In this document: one piece after another, positions 1 to 14,200 of the stretch | Numbering within the stretch: position 1 is the stretch's first letter | Layout: each line of letters opens with the position of its first letter | Origin: Loxodes magnus | Lineage: Eukaryota > Ciliophora > Karyorelictea > Loxodida > Loxodidae | Length of the DNA stretch: 64,000 bases | NCBI GenBank assembly: GCA_946699065.1 | Contig: CAMPDV010001751.1 | Span: forward strand, 1-64,000 | Direction of reading: 5' to 3' | Translations under genes and position numbers: made by a program | Notes under the pieces: generated by a model | Seen by the model: only the letters and a program-made list of their open reading frames with translations | What the model was told of the DNA's origin: nothing | Database searches by the model: none

Positions 1-3000
1 AGTTTTACTTAAATTTAATTTTAGTTAAATTAAAATCAGTTTTACTTAAATTTAATTTAAGTTAAATTAAAATAAGTTTTACTTAAATTTAATTTAAGTT
101 TTACTTAAATTTAATTTTGAGTGAATTAAAATCAGTTTTACTTGAATTTAATTTTAGTTAAATTAAAATAAGTTTTACTTAAATTTAATTTTAGTTAAAT
201 TAAAATCAGTTTTACTTAAATTTAATTTTAGGTAAATTAAAATCAGTTTTACTTAAATTTAATTTTAGTTAAATTAAAATCAGTTTTACTTAAATTTAAT
301 TTAAGTTAAATTAAAATAAGTTTTACTTAAATTTAATTTAAGTTAAATTAAAATAAGTTTTACTTAAATTTGATTTAAGTTAAATTAAAATCAGTTTTAC
401 TTAAATTTAATTTTGAGTGAATTAAAATCAGTTTTACTTGAATTTAATTTTAGTTAAATTAAAATAAGTTTTACTTAAATTTAATTTTAGTTAAATTAAA
501 ATAAGTTTTACTTAAATTTAATTTTAGTTAAATTAAAATCAGTTTTACTTAAATTTAATTTTAGTTAAATTAAAATCAGTTTTACTTAAACTTAATTTTA
601 GTTAAATTAAAATCAGTTTTACTTAAATTTAATTTTAGTTAAATTAAAATCAGTTTTACTTAAATTTAGTTTTAGGTAAATTAAAATAAGTTTTACTTAA
701 ACTTAATTTTAGTTAAATTAAAATCAGTTTTACTTAAATTTAATTTTGAGTGAATTAAAATCAGTTTTACTTAAATTTAATTTTGAGTGAATTAAAATCA
801 GTTTTACTTGAATTTAATTTTAGTTAAATTAAAATAAGTTTTACTTAAATTTAATTTTGAGTGAATTAAAATCAGTTTTACTTGAATTTAATTTTAGTTA
901 AATTAAAATCAGTTTTATTTAAATTTAATTTTAGTTAAATTAAAATCAGTTTTACTTAAATTTAATTTTAGTTAAATTAAAATAAGTTTTACTTAAATTT
1001 AATTTTGAGATAATAGAAATCAGTTTTACTTAAGCTTGATTTTGGTTAAATTAAAATCAGTTTTACTTAAGCTTGATTTTGAGTGAATTAAAATCAGTTT
1101 TACTTAAATTTAGTTTAAGTTAAATTAAAATCAGTTTTACTTAAATTTAATTTTAGTTAAATTAAATCGGTTTTACTTGAATTTAGTTTAAGTTAAATTA
1201 AAATCAGTTTTACTTAAATTTAATTTTGAGATAATAGAAATCAGTTTTACTTAAATTTAATTTTGAGTGAATTAAAATCAGTTTTACTTAAGCTTGATTT
1301 TGAGTGAATTAAAATCAGTTTTACTTAAATTTAGTTTAAGTTAAATTAAAATCAGTTTTACTTAAATTTAGTTTTAGTTAAATTAAAATAAGTTTTACTT
1401 AAATTTAATTTTAATTAAATTAAAATAAGTTTTACTTAAATTTAGTTTAAGTTAAATTAAAATCAGTTTTACTTAAATTTAGTTTTAGGTAAATTAAAAT
1501 AAGTTTTACTTAAGCTTAATTTTGAGTGAATTAAAATCAGTTTTACTTAAATTTAATTTTAGTTAAATTAAAATCAGTTTTACTTAAATTTAATTTTAGT
1601 TAAATTAAAATCAGTTTTACTTAAATTTAATTTTAGTTAAATTAAAATCAATTTTACTTAAATTTAATTTTGAGTGAATTAAAATCAGTTTTACTTGAAT
1701 TTAATTTTGAGTGAATTAAAATCAGTTTTACTTAAATTTAATTTTAGTTAAATTAAAATCAGTTTTACTTAAATTTAATTTTAGTTAAATTAAAATCAGT
1801 TTTACTTAAATTTAATTTTAGTTAAATTAAAATAAGTTTTACTTAAATTTAATTTTAGTTAAATTAAAATCGGTTTTACTTGAATTTAGTTTTAGTTAAA
1901 TTTAAATCAGTTTTACTTAAATTTAATTTTAGTTAATTTAAAATCAGTTTTACTTAAATTTAATTTTAGTTAAATTAAAATCAGTTTTACTTAAATTTAA
2001 TTTTAGTTAAATTAAAATCAGTTTTACTTAAATTTAATTTTAGTTAATTTAAAATCAGTTTTACTTGAATTTAGTTTTAGTTAAATTTAAATCAGTTTTA
2101 CTTAAATTTAATTTTAGTTAAATTTAAATCAGTTTTACTTAAATTTAATTTTAGTTAAATTAAAATCAGTTTTACTTAAATTTAATTTTAGTTAAATTAA
2201 AATCGGTTTTACTTGAATTTAGTTTTAGTTAAATTAAAATCAGTTTTACTTAAATTTAATTTTAGTTAAATTAAAATCTGTTTTACTTAAATTTAATTTT
2301 GAGTGAATTAAAATCAGTTTTACTTGAATTTAATTTTAGTTAAATTAAAATAAGTTTTACTTAAATTTAATTTTAGTTAAATTAAAATCAGTTTTACTTA
2401 AATTTAATTTTAGTTAAATTAAAATAAGTTTTACTTAAATTTGATTTAAGTTAAATTAAAATCAGTTTTACTTAAATTTAATTTTGAGTGAATTAAAATC
2501 AGTTTTACTTGAATTTAATTTTAGTTAAATTAAAATAAGTTTTACTTAAATTTAATTTTAGTTAAATTAAAATCAGTTTTACTTAAATTTAATTTTAGTT
2601 AAATTAAAATCAGTTTTATTAAATTTAATTTTAGTTAAATTAAAATCAGTTTTACTTAAATTTAATTTTAGTTAAATTAAAATAAGTTTTACTTAAATTT
2701 AATTTTAGTTAAATTAAAATAAGTTTTACTTAAATTTAATTTTAGTTAAATTAAAATCAGTTTTACTTAAATTTAATTTTAGTTAAATTAAAATCAGTTT
2801 TATTTAAATTTAATTTTAGTTAAATTAAAATCAGTTTTACTTAAATTTAATTTTAGTTAAATTAAAATAAGTTTTACTTAAATTTAATTTTAGTTAAATT
2901 AAAATCAGTTTTATTTAAATTTAATTTTAGTTAAATTAAAATCAGTTTTACTTAAATTTAATTTTAGTTAAATTAAAATCAGTTTTATTTAAATTTAATT

Positions 3001-6000
3001 TTAGTTAAATTAAAATCAGTTTTACTTAAATTTAATTTTAGTTAAATTAAAATCAGTTTTATTTAAATTTAATTTTAGTTAAATTAAAATCAGTTTTATT
3101 TAAATTTAATTTTAGTTAAATTAAAATCAGTTTTACTTAAATTTAGTTTTAGTTAAATTAAAATCAGTTTTACTTAAATTTAATTTAAGTTAAATTAAAA
3201 TAAGTTTTACTTAAATTTAATTTTAGTTAAATTAAAATCAGTTTTACTTAAATTTAATTTTGAGATAATAGAAATCAGTTTTACTTAAATTTAATTTTAG
3301 TTAAATTAAAATAAGTTTTACTTAAATTTGAGTTAAATTTTAAGTTAAATTAAAATAAGTTTTACTTAAATTTAATTTTAGTTAAATTAAAATCAGTTTT
3401 ACTTAAATTTAATTTTTTTCAGTTTTACTTAAATAATTTTAGAAATCAGTTTTACTTAAATTTAATTTTAGTTAAATTAAAATCAGTTTTACTTAAATTT
3501 AATTTTAGTTAAATTAAAATCAGTTTTACTTAAATTTAATTTTAGTTAAATTAAAATCAGTTTTACTTAAAATTTTAGTTAAATTAAAATCAGTTTTATT
3601 TAAATTTAATTTTAGTTAAATTAAAATCAGTTTTACTTAAATTTAATTTTAGTTAAATTAAAATCAGTTTTACTTAAATTTAGTTTTAGTTAAATTAAAA
3701 TCAGTTTTACTTAAATTTAATTTAAGTTAAATTAAAATAAGTTTTACTTAAATTTAATTTTAGTTAAATTAAAATCAGTTTTACTTAAATTTAATTTTAG
3801 TTAAATTAAAATAAGTTTTACTTAAATTTAATTTTGAGTGAATTAAAATGAGTTTTACTTAAATTTAATTTTAGTTAAATTAAAATCAGTTTTACTTAAA
3901 TTTAATTTTAGTTAAATTAAAATCAGTTTTACTTAAATTTTTTTTAGTTAAATTAAAATCAGTTTTACTTAAATTTAGTTTTAGGTAAATTAAAATAAGT
4001 TTTACTTAAACTTAATTTTAGTTAAATTAAAATCAGTTTTACTTAAATTTAATTTTGAGTGAATTAAAATCAGTTTTACTTAAATTTAATTTTGAGTGAA
4101 TTAAAATCAGTTTTACTTGAATTTAATTTTAGTTAAATTAAAATAAGTTTTACTTAAACTTAATTTTAGTTAAATTAAAATCAGTTTTACTTAAATTTAG
4201 TTTTAGGTAAATTAAAATAAGTTTTACTTAAATTTAATTTTAGTTAAATTAAAATCAGTTTTACTTAAATTTAGTTTTATTTAAATTAAATCGGTTTTAC
4301 TTGAATTTAATTTTAGTTAAATTAAAATCAGTTTTACTTAAATTTAATTTTAGTTAAATTAAAATCAGTTTTACTTAAACTTAATTTTAGTTAAATTAAA
4401 ATCAGTTTTACTTAAATTTAATTTTAGTTAAATTAAAATCAGTTTTACTTAAATTTAATTTCTGCTAATTAAAATCAGTTTTACTTGAATTTAATTTTAG
4501 TTAAATTAAAATCAGTTTTACTTAAATTTAATTTTGAGTGAATTAAAATCAGTTTTACTTAAATTTAATTTTAAGTTAAATTAAAATCAGTTTTACTTAA
4601 ATTTAATTTTAGTTAAATTAAAATCAGTTTTACTTAAATTTAATTTTAGTTAAATTAAAATAAGTTTTACTTAAACTTAATTTTAGTTAAATTAAAATCA
4701 GTTTTACTTAAATTTAATTTTAGTTTTAAATTAAAATAAGTTTTACTTAAATTTAATTTTAGTTAAATTAAAATCAGTTTTACTTAAATTTAATTTTAGT
4801 TAAATTAAAATCAGTTTTACTTAAATTTAATTTTGAGTGAATTAAAATCAGTTTTACTTAAATTTAATTTTAGTTAAATTAAAATCAGTTTTACTTAAAT
4901 TTAATTTTGAGATAATAGAAATCAGTTTTACTTAAGCTTGATTTTGGTTAAATTAAAATCAGTTTTACTTAAGCTTGATTTTGAGTGAATTAAAATCAGT
5001 TTTACTTAAATTTAGTTTAAGTTAAATTAAAATCAGTTTTACTTAAATTTAATTTTAGTTAAATTAAATCGGTTTTACTTGAATTTAGTTTAAGTTAAAT
5101 TAAAATCAGTTTTACTTAAATTTAATTTTGAGATAATAGAAATCAGTTTTACTTAAATTTAATTTTGAGTGAATTAAAATCAGTTTTACTTAAATTTAAT
5201 TTTAGTTAAATTAAAATCAGTTTTACTTAAATTTAATTTTAGTTAAATTAAATCGGTTTTACTTGAATTTAGTTTAAGTTAAATTAAAATCAGTTTTACT
5301 TAAATTTAATTTTGAGATAATAGAAATCAGTTTTACTTAAATTTAATTTTGAGTGAATTAAAATCAGTTTTACTTAAATTTAATTTTAGTTAAATTAAAA
5401 TCAGTTTTACTTAAATTTAATTTTGAGTGAATTAAAATCAGTTTTACTTAAATTTAATTTTAGTTAAATTAAAATCAGTTTTACTTAAATTTAATTTTAG
5501 TTAAATTAAAATCAGTTTTATTTAAATTTAATTTTAGTTAAATTAAAATCAGTTTTACTTAAATTTAATTTTAGTTAAATTAAAATCAGTTTTACTTAAA
5601 TTTAATTTTAGTTAAATTAAAATCAGTTTTACTTAAATTTAATTTTGAGTGAATTAAAATCAGTTTTACTTAAATTTAATTTTAGTTAAATTAAAATCAG
5701 TTTTACTTAAATTTAATTTTGAGATAATAGAAATCAGTTTTACTTAAGCTTGATTTTAGTTAAATTAAAATAAGTTTTACTTAAATTTAATTTTAGTTAA
5801 ATTAAAATCAGTTTTACTTAAATTTAATTTTGAGTGAATTAAAATAAGTTTTACTTAAATTTAATTTTAGTTAAATTAAAATCAGTTTTACTTAAATTTA
5901 ATTTTAGTTAAATTAAAATAAGTTTTACTTAAATTTAATTTTAGTTAAATTAAAATCAGTTTTACTTAAATTTCATTTTAGTTAAATTAAAATCAGTTTT

Positions 6001-9000
6001 ACTTAAATTTAATTTTGAGTGAATTAAAATCAGTTTTACTTAAATTTAATTTTAGTTAAATTAAAATCAGTTTTACTTAAATTTAATTTTAGTTAAATTA
6101 AAATTAGTTTTATTTAAATTTAATTTTAGTTAAATTAAAATCAGTTTTACTTGAATTTAGTTTAAGTTAAATTAAAATCAGTTTTACTTAAATTTAATTT
6201 TGAGATAATAGAAATCAGTTTTACTTAAATTTAATTTTGAGTGAATTAAAATCAGTTTTACTTAAACTTAATTTTAGTTAAATTAAAATTTGTTTTACTT
6301 AAATTTAATTTTAGTTAAATTAAATCGGTTTTACTTGAATTTAGTTTAAGTTAAATTAAAATCAGTTTTACTTAAATTTAATTTTAGTTAAATTAAAATC
6401 AGTTTTACTTAAATTTAATTTCTGCTAATTAAAATCAGTTTTACTTGAATTTAATTTTAGTTAAATTAAAATCAGTTTTACTTAAATTTAATTTTGAGTG
6501 AATTAAAATCAGTTTTACTTAAATTTAATTTTAAGTTAAATTAAAATCAGTTTTACTTAAATTTAATTTTAGTTAAATTAAAATCAGTTTTACTTAAATT
6601 TAATTTTAGTTAAATTAAAATAAGTTTTACTTAAACTTAATTTTAGTTAATTTAAAATCAGTTTTACTTAAATTTAATTTTAGTTAAATTAAAATAAGTT
6701 TTACTTAAATTTAATTTTAGTTAAATTAAAATCAGTTTTACTTAAATTTAATTTTAGTTAAATTAAAATCAGTTTTACTTAAATTTAATTTTGAGTGAAT
6801 TAAAATCAGTTTTACTTAAATTTAATTTTAGTTAAATTAAAATCAGTTTTACTTAAATTTAATTTTGAGATAATAGAAATCAGTTTTACTTAAGCTTGAT
6901 TTTGGTTAAATTAAAATCAGTTTTACTTAAGCTTGATTTTGAGTGAATTAAAATCAGTTTTACTTAAATTTAGTTTAAGTTAAATTAAAATCAGTTTTAC
7001 TTAAATTTAATTTTAGTTAAATTAAATCGGTTTTACTTGAATTTAGTTTAAGTTAAATTAAAATCAGTTTTACTTAAATTTAATTTTGAGATAATAGAAA
7101 TCAGTTTTACTTAAATTTAATTTTGAGTGAATTAAAATCAGTTTTACTTAAATTTAATTTTAGTTAAATTAAAATCAGTTTTACTTAAATTTAATTTTAG
7201 TTAAATTAAATCGGTTTTACTTGAATTTAGTTTAAGTTAAATTAAAATCAGTTTTACTTAAATTTAATTTTGAGATAATAGAAATCAGTTTTACTTAAAT
7301 TTAATTTTGAGTGAATTAAAATCAGTTTTACTTAAATTTAATTTTAGTTAAATTAAAATCAGTTTTACTTAAATTTAATTTTGAGTGAATTAAAATCAGT
7401 TTTACTTAAATTTAATTTTAGTTAAATTAAAATCAGTTTTACTTAAATTTAATTTTAGTTAAATTAAAATCAGTTTTATTTAAATTTAATTTTAGTTAAA
7501 TTAAAATCAGTTTTACTTAAATTTAATTTTAGTTAAATTAAAATCAGTTTTACTTAAATTTAATTTTAGTTAAATTAAAATCAGTTTTACTTAAATTTAA
7601 TTTTGAGTGAATTAAAATCAGTTTTACTTAAATTTAATTTTAGTTAAATTAAAATCAGTTTTACTTAAATTTAATTTTGAGATAATAGAAATCAGTTTTA
7701 CTTAAGCTTGATTTTAGTTAAATTAAAATAAGTTTTACTTAAATTTAATTTTAGTTAAATTAAAATCAGTTTTACTTAAATTTAATTTTGAGTGAATTAA
7801 AATAAGTTTTACTTAAATTTAATTTTAGTTAAATTAAAATCAGTTTTACTTAAATTTAATTTTAGTTAAATTAAAATAAGTTTTACTTAAATTTAATTTT
7901 AGTTAAATTAAAATCAGTTTTACTTAAATTTCATTTTAGTTAAATTAAAATCAGTTTTACTTAAATTTAATTTTGAGTGAATTAAAATCAGTTTTACTTA
8001 AATTTAATTTTAGTTAAATTAAAATCAGTTTTACTTAAATTTAATTTTAGTTAAATTAAAATTAGTTTTATTTAAATTTAATTTTAGTTAAATTAAAATC
8101 AGTTTTACTTGAATTTAGTTTAAGTTAAATTAAAATCAGTTTTACTTAAATTTAATTTTGAGATAATAGAAATCAGTTTTACTTAAATTTAATTTTGAGT
8201 GAATTAAAATCAGTTTTACTTAAACTTAATTTTAGTTAAATTAAAATTTGTTTTACTTAAATTTAATTTTAGTTAAATTAAATCGGTTTTACTTGAATTT
8301 AGTTTAAGTTAAATTAAAATCAGTTTTACTTAAATTTAATTTTAGTTAAATTAAAATCAGTTTTATTTAAATTTAATTTTAGTTAAATTAAAATCAGTTT
8401 TACTTAAATTTAATTTTAGTTAAATTAAAATCAGTTTTACTTAAATTTAATTTTGAGTGAATTAAAATCAGTTTTACTTAAATTTAATTTTAGTTAAATT
8501 AAAATCAGTTTTACTTAAATTTAATTTTGAGATAATAGAAATCAGTTTTACTTAAGCTTGATTTTAGTTAAATTAAAATCAGTTTTACTTAAATTTAATT
8601 TTAGTTAAATTAAAATCAGTTTTACTTAAATTTAATTTTGAGTGAATTAAAATAAGTTTTACTTAAATTTAATTTTAGTTAAATTAAAATCAGTTTTACT
8701 TAAATTTAATTTTAGTTAAATTAAAATAAGTTTTACTTAAATTTAATTTTAGTTAAATTAAAATCAGTTTTACTTAAATTTCATTTTAGTTAAATTAAAA
8801 TAAGTTTTACTTAAACTTAATTTTAGTTAAATTAAAATCAGTTTTACTTAAATTTAATTTTAGTTAAATTAAAATCAGTTTTACTTAAATTTAATTTTAG
8901 TTAAATTAAAATCAGTTTTACTTAAATTTAATTTTGAGATAATAGAAATCAGTTTTACTTAAATTTAATTTTGAGTGAATTAAAATCAGTTTTACTTAAG

Positions 9001-12000
9001 CTTGATTTTTAGTTAAATTAAAATCAGTTTTACTTAAATTTAGTTTAAGTTAAATTAAAATCAGTTTTACTTAAATTTAATTTTAGTTAAATTAAAATCA
9101 GTTTTACTTAAATTTAATTTTAGTTAAATTAAAATCAGTTTTACTTAAATTTAATTTTAGTTAAATTAAAATCAGTTTTACTTAAATTTAATTTTAGTTA
9201 AATTAAAATCAGTTTTACTTAAATTTAATTTTAGTTAAATTAAAATCAGTTTTACTTAAATTTAATTTTAGTTAAATTAAAATCAGTTTTACTTAAATTT
9301 AATTTTATTTAAATTAAAATCAGTTTTACTTAAATTTATTTTTAGTTAAATTAAAATCAGTTTTACTTAAATTTAATTTTAGTTAAATTAAAATCAGTTT
9401 TACTTAAATTTAATTTTTGTTAAATTAAAATCAGTTTTACTTAAATTTAATTTTAGTTAAATTAAAATCAGTTTTACTTAAATTTAATTTTAGTTAAATT
9501 AAAATCAGTTTTACTTAAATTTAATTTTAGTTAAATTAAAATCAGTTTTACTTAAATTTTTTTTAGTTAAATTAAAATCAGTTTTACTTAAATTTAATTT
9601 TAGTTAAATTAAAATCAGTTTTACTTAAATTTAATTTTGAGTCAATTAAAATCAGTTTTACTTAAATTTAATTTTAGTTAAATTAAAATCAGTTTTACTT
9701 AAATTTAATTTTAGTTAAATTAAAATCAGTTTTACTTAAATTTAATTTTAGTTAAATTAAAATCAGTTTTACTTAAATTTAATTTTATTTAAATTAAAAT
9801 CAGTTTTACTTAAATTTATTTTTAGTTAAATTAAAATCAGTTTTACTTAAATTTAATTTTAGTTAAATTAAAATCAGTTTTACTTAAATTTAATTTTTGT
9901 TAAATTAAAATCAGTTTTACTTAAATTTAATTTTAGTTAAATTAAAATCAGTTTTACTTAAATTTAATTTTAGTTAAATTAAAATCAGTTTTACTTAAAT
10001 TTAATTTTTGTTAAATTAAAATCAGTTTTACTTAAATTTAATTTCTGTTAATTAAAATCAGTTCTACTTGAATTTAATTTTAGTTAAATTAAAATCAGTT
10101 TTACTTAAATTTAATTTTAGTTAAATTAAAATCAGTTTTACTTAAATTTAATTTTAAGTTAAATTAAAATCAGTTTTACTTAAATTTAATTTCTGCTAAT
10201 TAAAATCAGTTTTACTTAAATTTAATTTTAGTTAAATTAAAATCAGTTTTACTTAAATTTAATTTTAGTTAAATTAAAATAAGTTTTACTTAAATTTAAT
10301 TTTAGTTAAATTAAAATCAGTTTTACTTAAATTTAATTTTAGTTAAATTAAAATCAGTTTTACTTAAATTTAATTTTATTTAAATTAAAATCAGTTTTAC
10401 TTAAATTTATTTTTAGTTAAATTAAAATCAGTTTTACTTAAATTTAATTTTAGTTAAATTAAAATCAGTTTTACTTAAATTTAATTTTATTTAAATTAAA
10501 ATCAGTTTTACTTAAATTTATTTTTAGTTAAATTAAAATCAGTTTTACTTAAATTTAATTTTAGTTAAATTAAAATCAGTTTTACTTAAATTTAATTTTT
10601 GTTAAATTAAAATCAGTTTTACTTAAATTTAATTTTAGTTAAATTAAAATCAGTTTTACTTAAATTTAATTTTAGTTAAATTAAAATCAGTTTTACTTAA
10701 ATTTAATTTTTGTTAAATTAAAATCAGTTTTACTTAAATTTAATTTTTGTTAAATTAAAATCAGTTTTACTTAAATTTAATTTTAGTTAAATTAAAATAA
10801 GTTTTACTTAAATTTAATTTTAGTTAAATTAAAATCAGTTTTACTTAAATTAAATTTTAGTAAAATTAAAATCAGTTTTACTTAAATTTAATTTTAATTA
10901 AATTAAAATCAGTTTTACTTAAATTTAATTTTAGTTAAATTAAAATCAGTTTTACTTAAATTTAATTTTTGTTAAATTAAAATCAGTTTTATTTAAATTT
11001 AATTTTAGTTAAATTAAAATCAGTTTTACTTAAATTTAATTTTAGTTAAATTAAAATCAGTTTTACTTAAATTAAATTTTAGTTAAATTAAAATCAGTTT
11101 TACTTAAATTTAATTTTGAGTGAATTAAAATGAGTTTTACTTAAATTTAATTTTAGTTAAATTAAAATCAGTTTTACTTAAATTTAATTTTAGTTAAATT
11201 AAAATCAGTTTTACTTAAATTTTTTTTAGTTAAATTAAAATCAGTTTTACTTAAATTTAATTTTGAGTCAATTAAAATCAGTTTTACTTAAATTTAATTT
11301 TAGTTAAATTAAAATCAGTTTTACTTAAATTTAATTTTAAGTTAAATTAAAATCAGTTTTACTTAAATTTAATTTCTGCTAATTAAAATCAGTTTTACTT
11401 AAATTTAATTTTAGTTAAATTAAAATCAGTTTTACTTAAACTTAATTTTAGTTAAATTAAAATCAGTTTTACTTAAATTTAATTTTAGTTAAATTAAAAT
11501 CAGTTTTACTTAAATTTAATTTCTGCTAATTAAAATCAGTTTTACTTGAATTTAATTTTAGTTAAATTAAAATCAGTTTTACTTAAATTTAATTTTGAGT
11601 GAATTAAAATCAGTTTTACTTAAATTTAATTTTAAGTTAAATTAAAATCAGTTTTACTTAAATTTAATTTTAGTTAAATTAAAATCAGTTTTACTTAAAT
11701 TTAATTTTAAGTTAAATTAAAATCAGTTTTACTTAAATTTAATTTCTGCTAATTAAAATCAGTTTTACTTAAATTTAATTTTAGTTAAATTAAAATCAGT
11801 TTTACTTAAATTTAATTTTAGTTAAATTAAAATCAGTTTTACTTAAATTTAATTTTATTTAAATTAAAATCAGTTTTACTTAAATTTATTTTTAGTTAAA
11901 TTAAAATCAGTTTTACTTAAATTTAATTTTAGTTAAATTAAAATCAGTTTTACTTAAATTTAATTTTTGTTAAATTAAAATCAGTTTTACTTAAATTTAA

Positions 12001-14200
12001 TTTTTGTTAAATTAAAATCAGTTTTACTTAAATTTAATTTTAGTTAAATTAAAATAAGTTTTACTTAAATTTAATTTTAGTTAAATTAAAATCAGTTTTA
12101 CTTAAATTAAATTTTAGTAAAATTAAAATCAGTTTTACTTAAATTTAATTTTAATTAAATTAAAATCAGTTTTACTTAAATTTAATTTTAGTTAAATTAA
12201 AATCAGTTTTACTTAAATTTAATTTTTGTTAAATTAAAATCAGTTTTATTTAAATTTAATTTTAGTTAAATTAAAATCAGTTTTACTTAAATTTAATTTT
12301 AGTTAAATTAAAATCAGTTTTACTTAAATTAAATTTTAGTTAAATTAAAATCAGTTTTACTTAAATTTAATTTTGAGTGAATTAAAATGAGTTTTACTTA
12401 AATTTAATTTTAGTTAAATTAAAATCAGTTTTACTTAAATTTAATTTTAGTTAAATTAAAATCAGTTTTTCTTAAATTTTTTTTAGTTAAATTAAAATCA
12501 GTTTTACTTAAATTTAATTTTGAGTCAATTAAAATCAGTTTTACTTAAATTTAATTTTAGTTAAATTAAAATCAGTTTTACTTAAATTTAATTTTAAGTT
12601 AAATTAAAATCAGTTTTACTTAAATTTAATTTCTGCTAATTAAAATCAGTTTTACTTAAATTTAATTTTAGTTAAATTAAAATCAGTTTTACTTAAATTT
12701 AATTTTAGTTAAATTAAAATCAGTTTTACTTAAATTTAATTTCTGCTAATTAAAATCAGTTTTACTTGAATTTAATTTTAGTTAAATTAAAATCAGTTTT
12801 ACTTAAATTTAATTTTGAGTGAATTAAAATCAGTTTTACTTAAATTTAATTTTAAGTTAAATTAAAATCAGTTTTACTTAAATTTAATTTTAGTTAAATT
12901 AAAATCAGTTTTACTTAAATTTAATTTTAGTTAAATTAAAATCAGTTTTACTTAAGTTTTACTTAAACTTAATTTTAGTTAAATTAAAATCAGTTTTACT
13001 TAAATTTAATTTTAGTTAAATTAAAATCAGTTTTACTTAAATTTAATTTCTGCTAATTAAAATCAGTTTTACTTGAATTTAATTTTAGTTAAATTAAAAT
13101 CAGTTTTACTTAAATTTAATTTTAGTGAATTAAAATCAGTTTTACTTAAATTTAATTTTAAGTTAAATTAAAATCAGTTTTACTTAAATTTAATTTTAGT
13201 TAAATTAAAATCAGTTTTACTTAAATTTAATTTTAGTTAAATTAAAATCAGTTTTACTTAAATTTAATTTTAGTTAAATTAAAATCAGTTTTACTTAAAT
13301 TTATTTTAGTTAAATTAAAATCAGTTTTACTTAAATTTAATTTTGAGTCAATTAAAATCAGTTTTACTTAAATTTAATTTTAAGTTAAATTAAAATCAGT
13401 TTTACTTAAATTTAATTTCTGCTAATTAAAATCAGTTTTACTTAAATTTAATTTTAGTTAAATTAAAATCAGTTTTACTTAAATTTAATTTTAGTTAAAT
13501 TAAAATCAGTTTTACTTAAATTTAATTTTAGTTAAATTAAAATCAGTTTTACTTAAATTTAATTTTAGTTAAATTAAAATCAGTTTTACTTAAATTTAAT
13601 TTTAGTTAAATTAAAATCAGTTTTACTTAAATTTAATTTTAGTTAAATTAAAATCAGTTTTACTTAAATTTAATTTTAGTTAAATTAAAATCAGTTTTAC
13701 TTAAATTTATTTTAGTTAAATTAAAATCAGTTTTACTTAAATTTAATTTTGAGTCAATTAAAATCAGTTTTACTTAAATTTAATTTTAAGTTAAATTAAA
13801 ATCAGTTTTACTTAAATTTAATTTCTGCTAATTAAAATCAGTTTTACTTAAATTTAATTTTAGTTAAATTAAAATCAGTTTTACTTAAATTTAATTTTAG
13901 TTAAATTAAAATCAGTTTTACTTAAATTTAATTTTAGTTAAATTAAAATCAGTTTTACTTAAATTTAATTTTAGTTAAATTAAAATCAGTTTTACTTAAA
14001 TTTAATTTTAGTTAAATTAAAATCAGTTTTACTTAAATTTAATTTTAGTTAAATTAAAATCAGTTTTACTTAAATTTAATTTCTGTTAATTAAAATCAGT
14101 TTTACTTAAATTTAATTTTAGTTAAATTAAAATCAGTTTTACTTAATTTAATTTTATTTAAATCAAACTAAGTTTTACTTTAATTTAATTTTAGATAAAT
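1..14200. repeat. 37-bp AT-rich satellite array
   Basis: About 380 head-to-tail units fill this stretch. The common unit is 37 bp, begins agttttacttaaatttaatt and contains almost no G or C. Variants (gagtgaatta, gagataatag, aagcttgat, tctgctaatt, atttttgtt) recur in fixed order and define higher-order blocks. For example, the pattern starting at 4441 recurs at 6401, a 1,960-bp shift. The region from about 9.1 to 14.1 kb is more homogeneous. Each unit can fold on itself because tttaattt and aaattaaa flank a 5-nt loop. The left end lies outside the window; the right end degrades between 14140 and 14200. I see no gene in it. The unit length is not a multiple of three, so a coding repeat is unlikely. 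A centromeric or other heterochromatic role is possible but unproven. Confidence 0.98.
4441..8360. repeat. 1.96-kb higher-order repeat inside satellite
   Basis: Diagnostic variant units (tctgctaatt, then the gagataatag and aagcttgat variants) occur in the same order from 4441 and again from 6401, a shift of 1,960 bp or about 53 monomers. Matching lines can be read for well over 1.5 kb. A related partial block occurs near 1007-1330. This points to segmental duplication by unequal exchange or replication slippage rather than single-unit expansion only. Confidence 0.85.

Noticed and set aside
1-14200. Satellite as a coding tandem repeat or CRISPR-like array
   Set aside because: The unit is not a multiple of three, there are no unique spacers, and the sequence is a contiguous satellite; open frames there only reflect the lack of stops in this code.
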